Origin: Bacillus sp. B15-48
GTDB taxonomy: Bacteria; Bacillota; Bacilli; Bacillales; Cytobacillaceae
DNA length: 64,000 nucleotides
Reading direction: 5' to 3'
NCBI RefSeq assembly: GCF_016879755.1
Contig: NZ_WOFU01000001.1
Span: 248,001 to 312,000 of the forward strand
Below are positions 62,797 to 64,000 of this stretch, in pieces. Numbering within the stretch: position 1 is the first letter of the stretch; the number at the start of each line of letters is the position of its first letter. The notes under the pieces were generated by a model, which searched no databases, was not told the origin of the DNA, and was given only the letters and a program-made list of their open reading frames with translations. A program made the position numbers and the translations under genes.

Positions 62797-63726
62797 TTAT
62801 TTGAATTTAACGATTCCCATTCCGGTTACCCATTCAGGAATCGGCTCATAACAGACAACTTCTGGTTCAAAATCTTGGAGAATTCCTAATAACACGAGCC
62901 AGTTATGAATCTCTTGACCGCCATTTCCGCCATTTTCTTCAATAAATTGGGGACTCCATTGTCTCAGCGCTTGAAAATCCTTTTCCGTAATCAAACGTAA
63001 AAACTCACGATCCCACTCTTCATTCACTGGACCTGATTTAATTTGCGTCACTCTCGTCTTGCGTGTATGCAAGTATTCGTCAAGTTGATCGATTTCTTGG
63101 CGACCATTTGTTAATACTTTAATTAGCCCTTGATCTTCAGGTTTTTCACTATCAATTTTTGGAATTGGCACCCAGTGAGAAATTCCTCCGGAAGCAACAA
63201 TGGCAACTTTTTTATCACTTTCCCATGACTCGACTGCCTTGCGGACAACTTCCCCTACTTGGAAACAACGATCCATCGTCGGCAGTGGTGGTGCTGCAGT
63301 GTTGACAGCAATTGGAACAACAGGGATTTCTAGTTCTGAATTTAAGAAATAGATCGCCTGCGTATGCCCGTGATCTACTTTCATTCTCATCGAGAAAGCG
63401 AAGTCAACGTTATTTGCCAAACCTGTATCAAGAACATGTTTTGCTAATTCCTTTTGTACAGGGATATCATATTCAGGGATTTCCCAATCTCCCCATCCTT
63501 CACATCTGTCAATCCCAACAGTAAATGAAGGCATATGATCATAAAAATAACTATTGAAATGGTCATCTGAAATAAGGACGATCACATCAGCGCCTACTTC
63601 TTCTAGCCATTTTTTCATATTTGCTGCAGTATCTAAGAAACGTTGTCCTTTTTCACCGCCACCTTCTCTATTTGTCATAATCATCGGGCTATGTGACATC
63701 GCCACACCTGCTACGATTTGCGCCAT
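62797..63726 (-). CDS. Class III extradiol ring-cleavage dioxygenase (LigB type)
   Basis: 309 aa. The LigB/MhpB superfamily is recognisable: VAMSHSPMI near the start (metal His), VIVLISDDHFNSYFYDHMPSFTVG (second His region), DHGHTQAIYFL, and ASGGISHWVP. Cleaves a catechol-type ring next to the hydroxyls using Fe(II). Substrate could be protocatechuate or 2,3-dihydroxyphenylpropionate-like; undecidable here. The ATG at 63726 follows AAAGGAAGTGG. Paired with the downstream alpha/beta hydrolase. Confidence 0.9.
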   Translation of the reverse strand: MAQIVAGVAMSHSPMIMTNREGGGEKGQRFLDTAANMKKWLEEVGADVIVLISDDHFNSYFYDHMPSFTVGIDRCEGWGDWEIPEYDIPVQKELAKHVLDTGLANNVDFAFSMRMKVDHGHTQAIYFLNSELEIPVVPIAVNTAAPPLPTMDRCFQVGEVVRKAVESWESDKKVAIVASGGISHWVPIPKIDSEKPEDQGLIKVLTNGRQEIDQLDEYLHTRKTRVTQIKSGPVNEEWDREFLRLITEKDFQALRQWSPQFIEENGGNGGQEIHNWLVLLGILQDFEPEVVCYEPIPEWVTGMGIVKFK

Positions 63727-63772
63727 TTTATCCACTTCCTTTTCTATGATAAAATTTTCTAGCATTGAAATC

Positions 63773-64000
63773 TTAATAGGCTAATATATTAGGGGTTTCC
63801 CTTCTCCCCTTTTCGCCAAAAATACGATGGTTCCAAACAACTGAAAGCTTCCCTTTCATGAGAACTGGAATTTCCTTCATAAAGGTCAGCTGCTTTTCAA
63901 CGACCATTAACTCTGTTTTTACGGATTGCCCGTCACTTTTCAATGTAACCGCATAACGACCTGGTGCCGGGAGGGTAAAGTAAGGATGCGGAGTTAAACA
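63773..64000 (-). CDS. C-terminus of an unidentified protein (runs off the window)
   Basis: A minus-strand frame enters at 64000 and ends at TAA 63773-63775, giving the last 75 residues: a beta-rich LPAPGRYAVTLKSDGQSVKT, then ELMVVEKQLTF and RRETPNILAY. The upper part looks like a beta-sandwich. Same direction and 46 bp before the dioxygenase gene, so probably the same operon. Family not recognised. Confidence 0.55.
   Translation of the reverse strand, partial: CLTPHPYFTLPAPGRYAVTLKSDGQSVKTELMVVEKQLTFMKEIPVLMKGKLSVVWNHRIFGEKGRRETPNILAY
63781..63792. promoter_or_regulatory. Perfect CTAATATATTAG palindrome before the dioxygenase gene
   Basis: Twelve-base perfect palindrome, fourth occurrence of CTAAN4TTAG. 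It falls inside the last codons of the upstream partial ORF, so its regulatory role is less certain than for the other three. Confidence 0.45.

Overview
The window looks like a chromosomal stretch from a low-GC, Gram-positive, spore-forming-type Bacillaceae bacterium. Ribosome binding sites are strong GGAGG types, and many genes have close Bacillus subtilis counterparts: xpaC-telA, pxpBAC, catE with a YodB/CatR-like regulator, swrC, queF behind a preQ1-I riboswitch, and a Pho-controlled phosphatase with its own TatA/TatC pair. An alkaliphilic or halotolerant genus is possible, but that is a guess. I found no rRNA, tRNA, CRISPR array or intact insertion sequence.

Layout. 1-900: tandem array of hairpin repeats. 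0.9-5.1 kb: Fur-type iron(III) ABC transporter (permease, binding lipoprotein, ATPase). 5.1-6.3 kb: repeats and the decayed end of an IS91-type transposase. 6.4-8.4 kb: telA-xpaC. 9.1-10.9 kb: membrane GGDEF/HD-GYP protein. 11-12.4 kb: galU/gtaB and a small membrane protein. 12.8-14.3 kb: fetB-fetA, with an altered Walker A motif in FetA. 14.5-16.2 kb: 108-bp tandem repeats and two DoxX paralogues. 16.9-19.5 kb: MFS efflux pump with a divergent TetR gene. 20.2-20.8 kb: a truncated mnaA. 21-27.9 kb: small or uncharacterised genes, two DUF421 paralogues, an alkaline phosphatase and an AhpD-like protein. 28.1-30.9 kb: Pho box, PhoX, TatA, TatC. 31.2-33.7 kb: 5-oxoprolinase. 35.1-39.6 kb: catE, flavin monooxygenase, ribA and ribD, divergent from an HxlR/CatR-like regulator. 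39.6-44.7 kb: membrane protein, proline transport and degradation. 45-49.8 kb: RND efflux pump (swrC-like), adaptor and TetR. 50-52.6 kb: PHP phosphatase, queuosine-precursor transporter and queF. 53-54.4 kb: SurA_N lipoprotein and a 45-aa ORF. 54.5-64 kb: an aromatic-compound cluster (HpaB, two GntR regulators, YczE-like protein, TRAP transporter, alpha/beta hydrolase, class III extradiol dioxygenase).

How parts work together. Phosphate starvation probably induces PhoX together with a dedicated Tat translocase. Two aromatic or quinone modules occur. In one, a thiol-type repressor faces catE, an FAD monooxygenase and two riboflavin genes that could supply its cofactor. In the other, a recurring CTAAN4TTAG palindrome lies before hpaB, dctP and the dioxygenase gene, next to two paralogous GntR genes, which suggests one regulon.

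The most unusual feature is the intergenic DNA. At least six unrelated repeat families fill the gaps. One is a roughly 330-bp element present four times and built from a 20-bp quasi-palindrome centred on AGTACT. Another is a hairpin array whose stem bases covary between copies.
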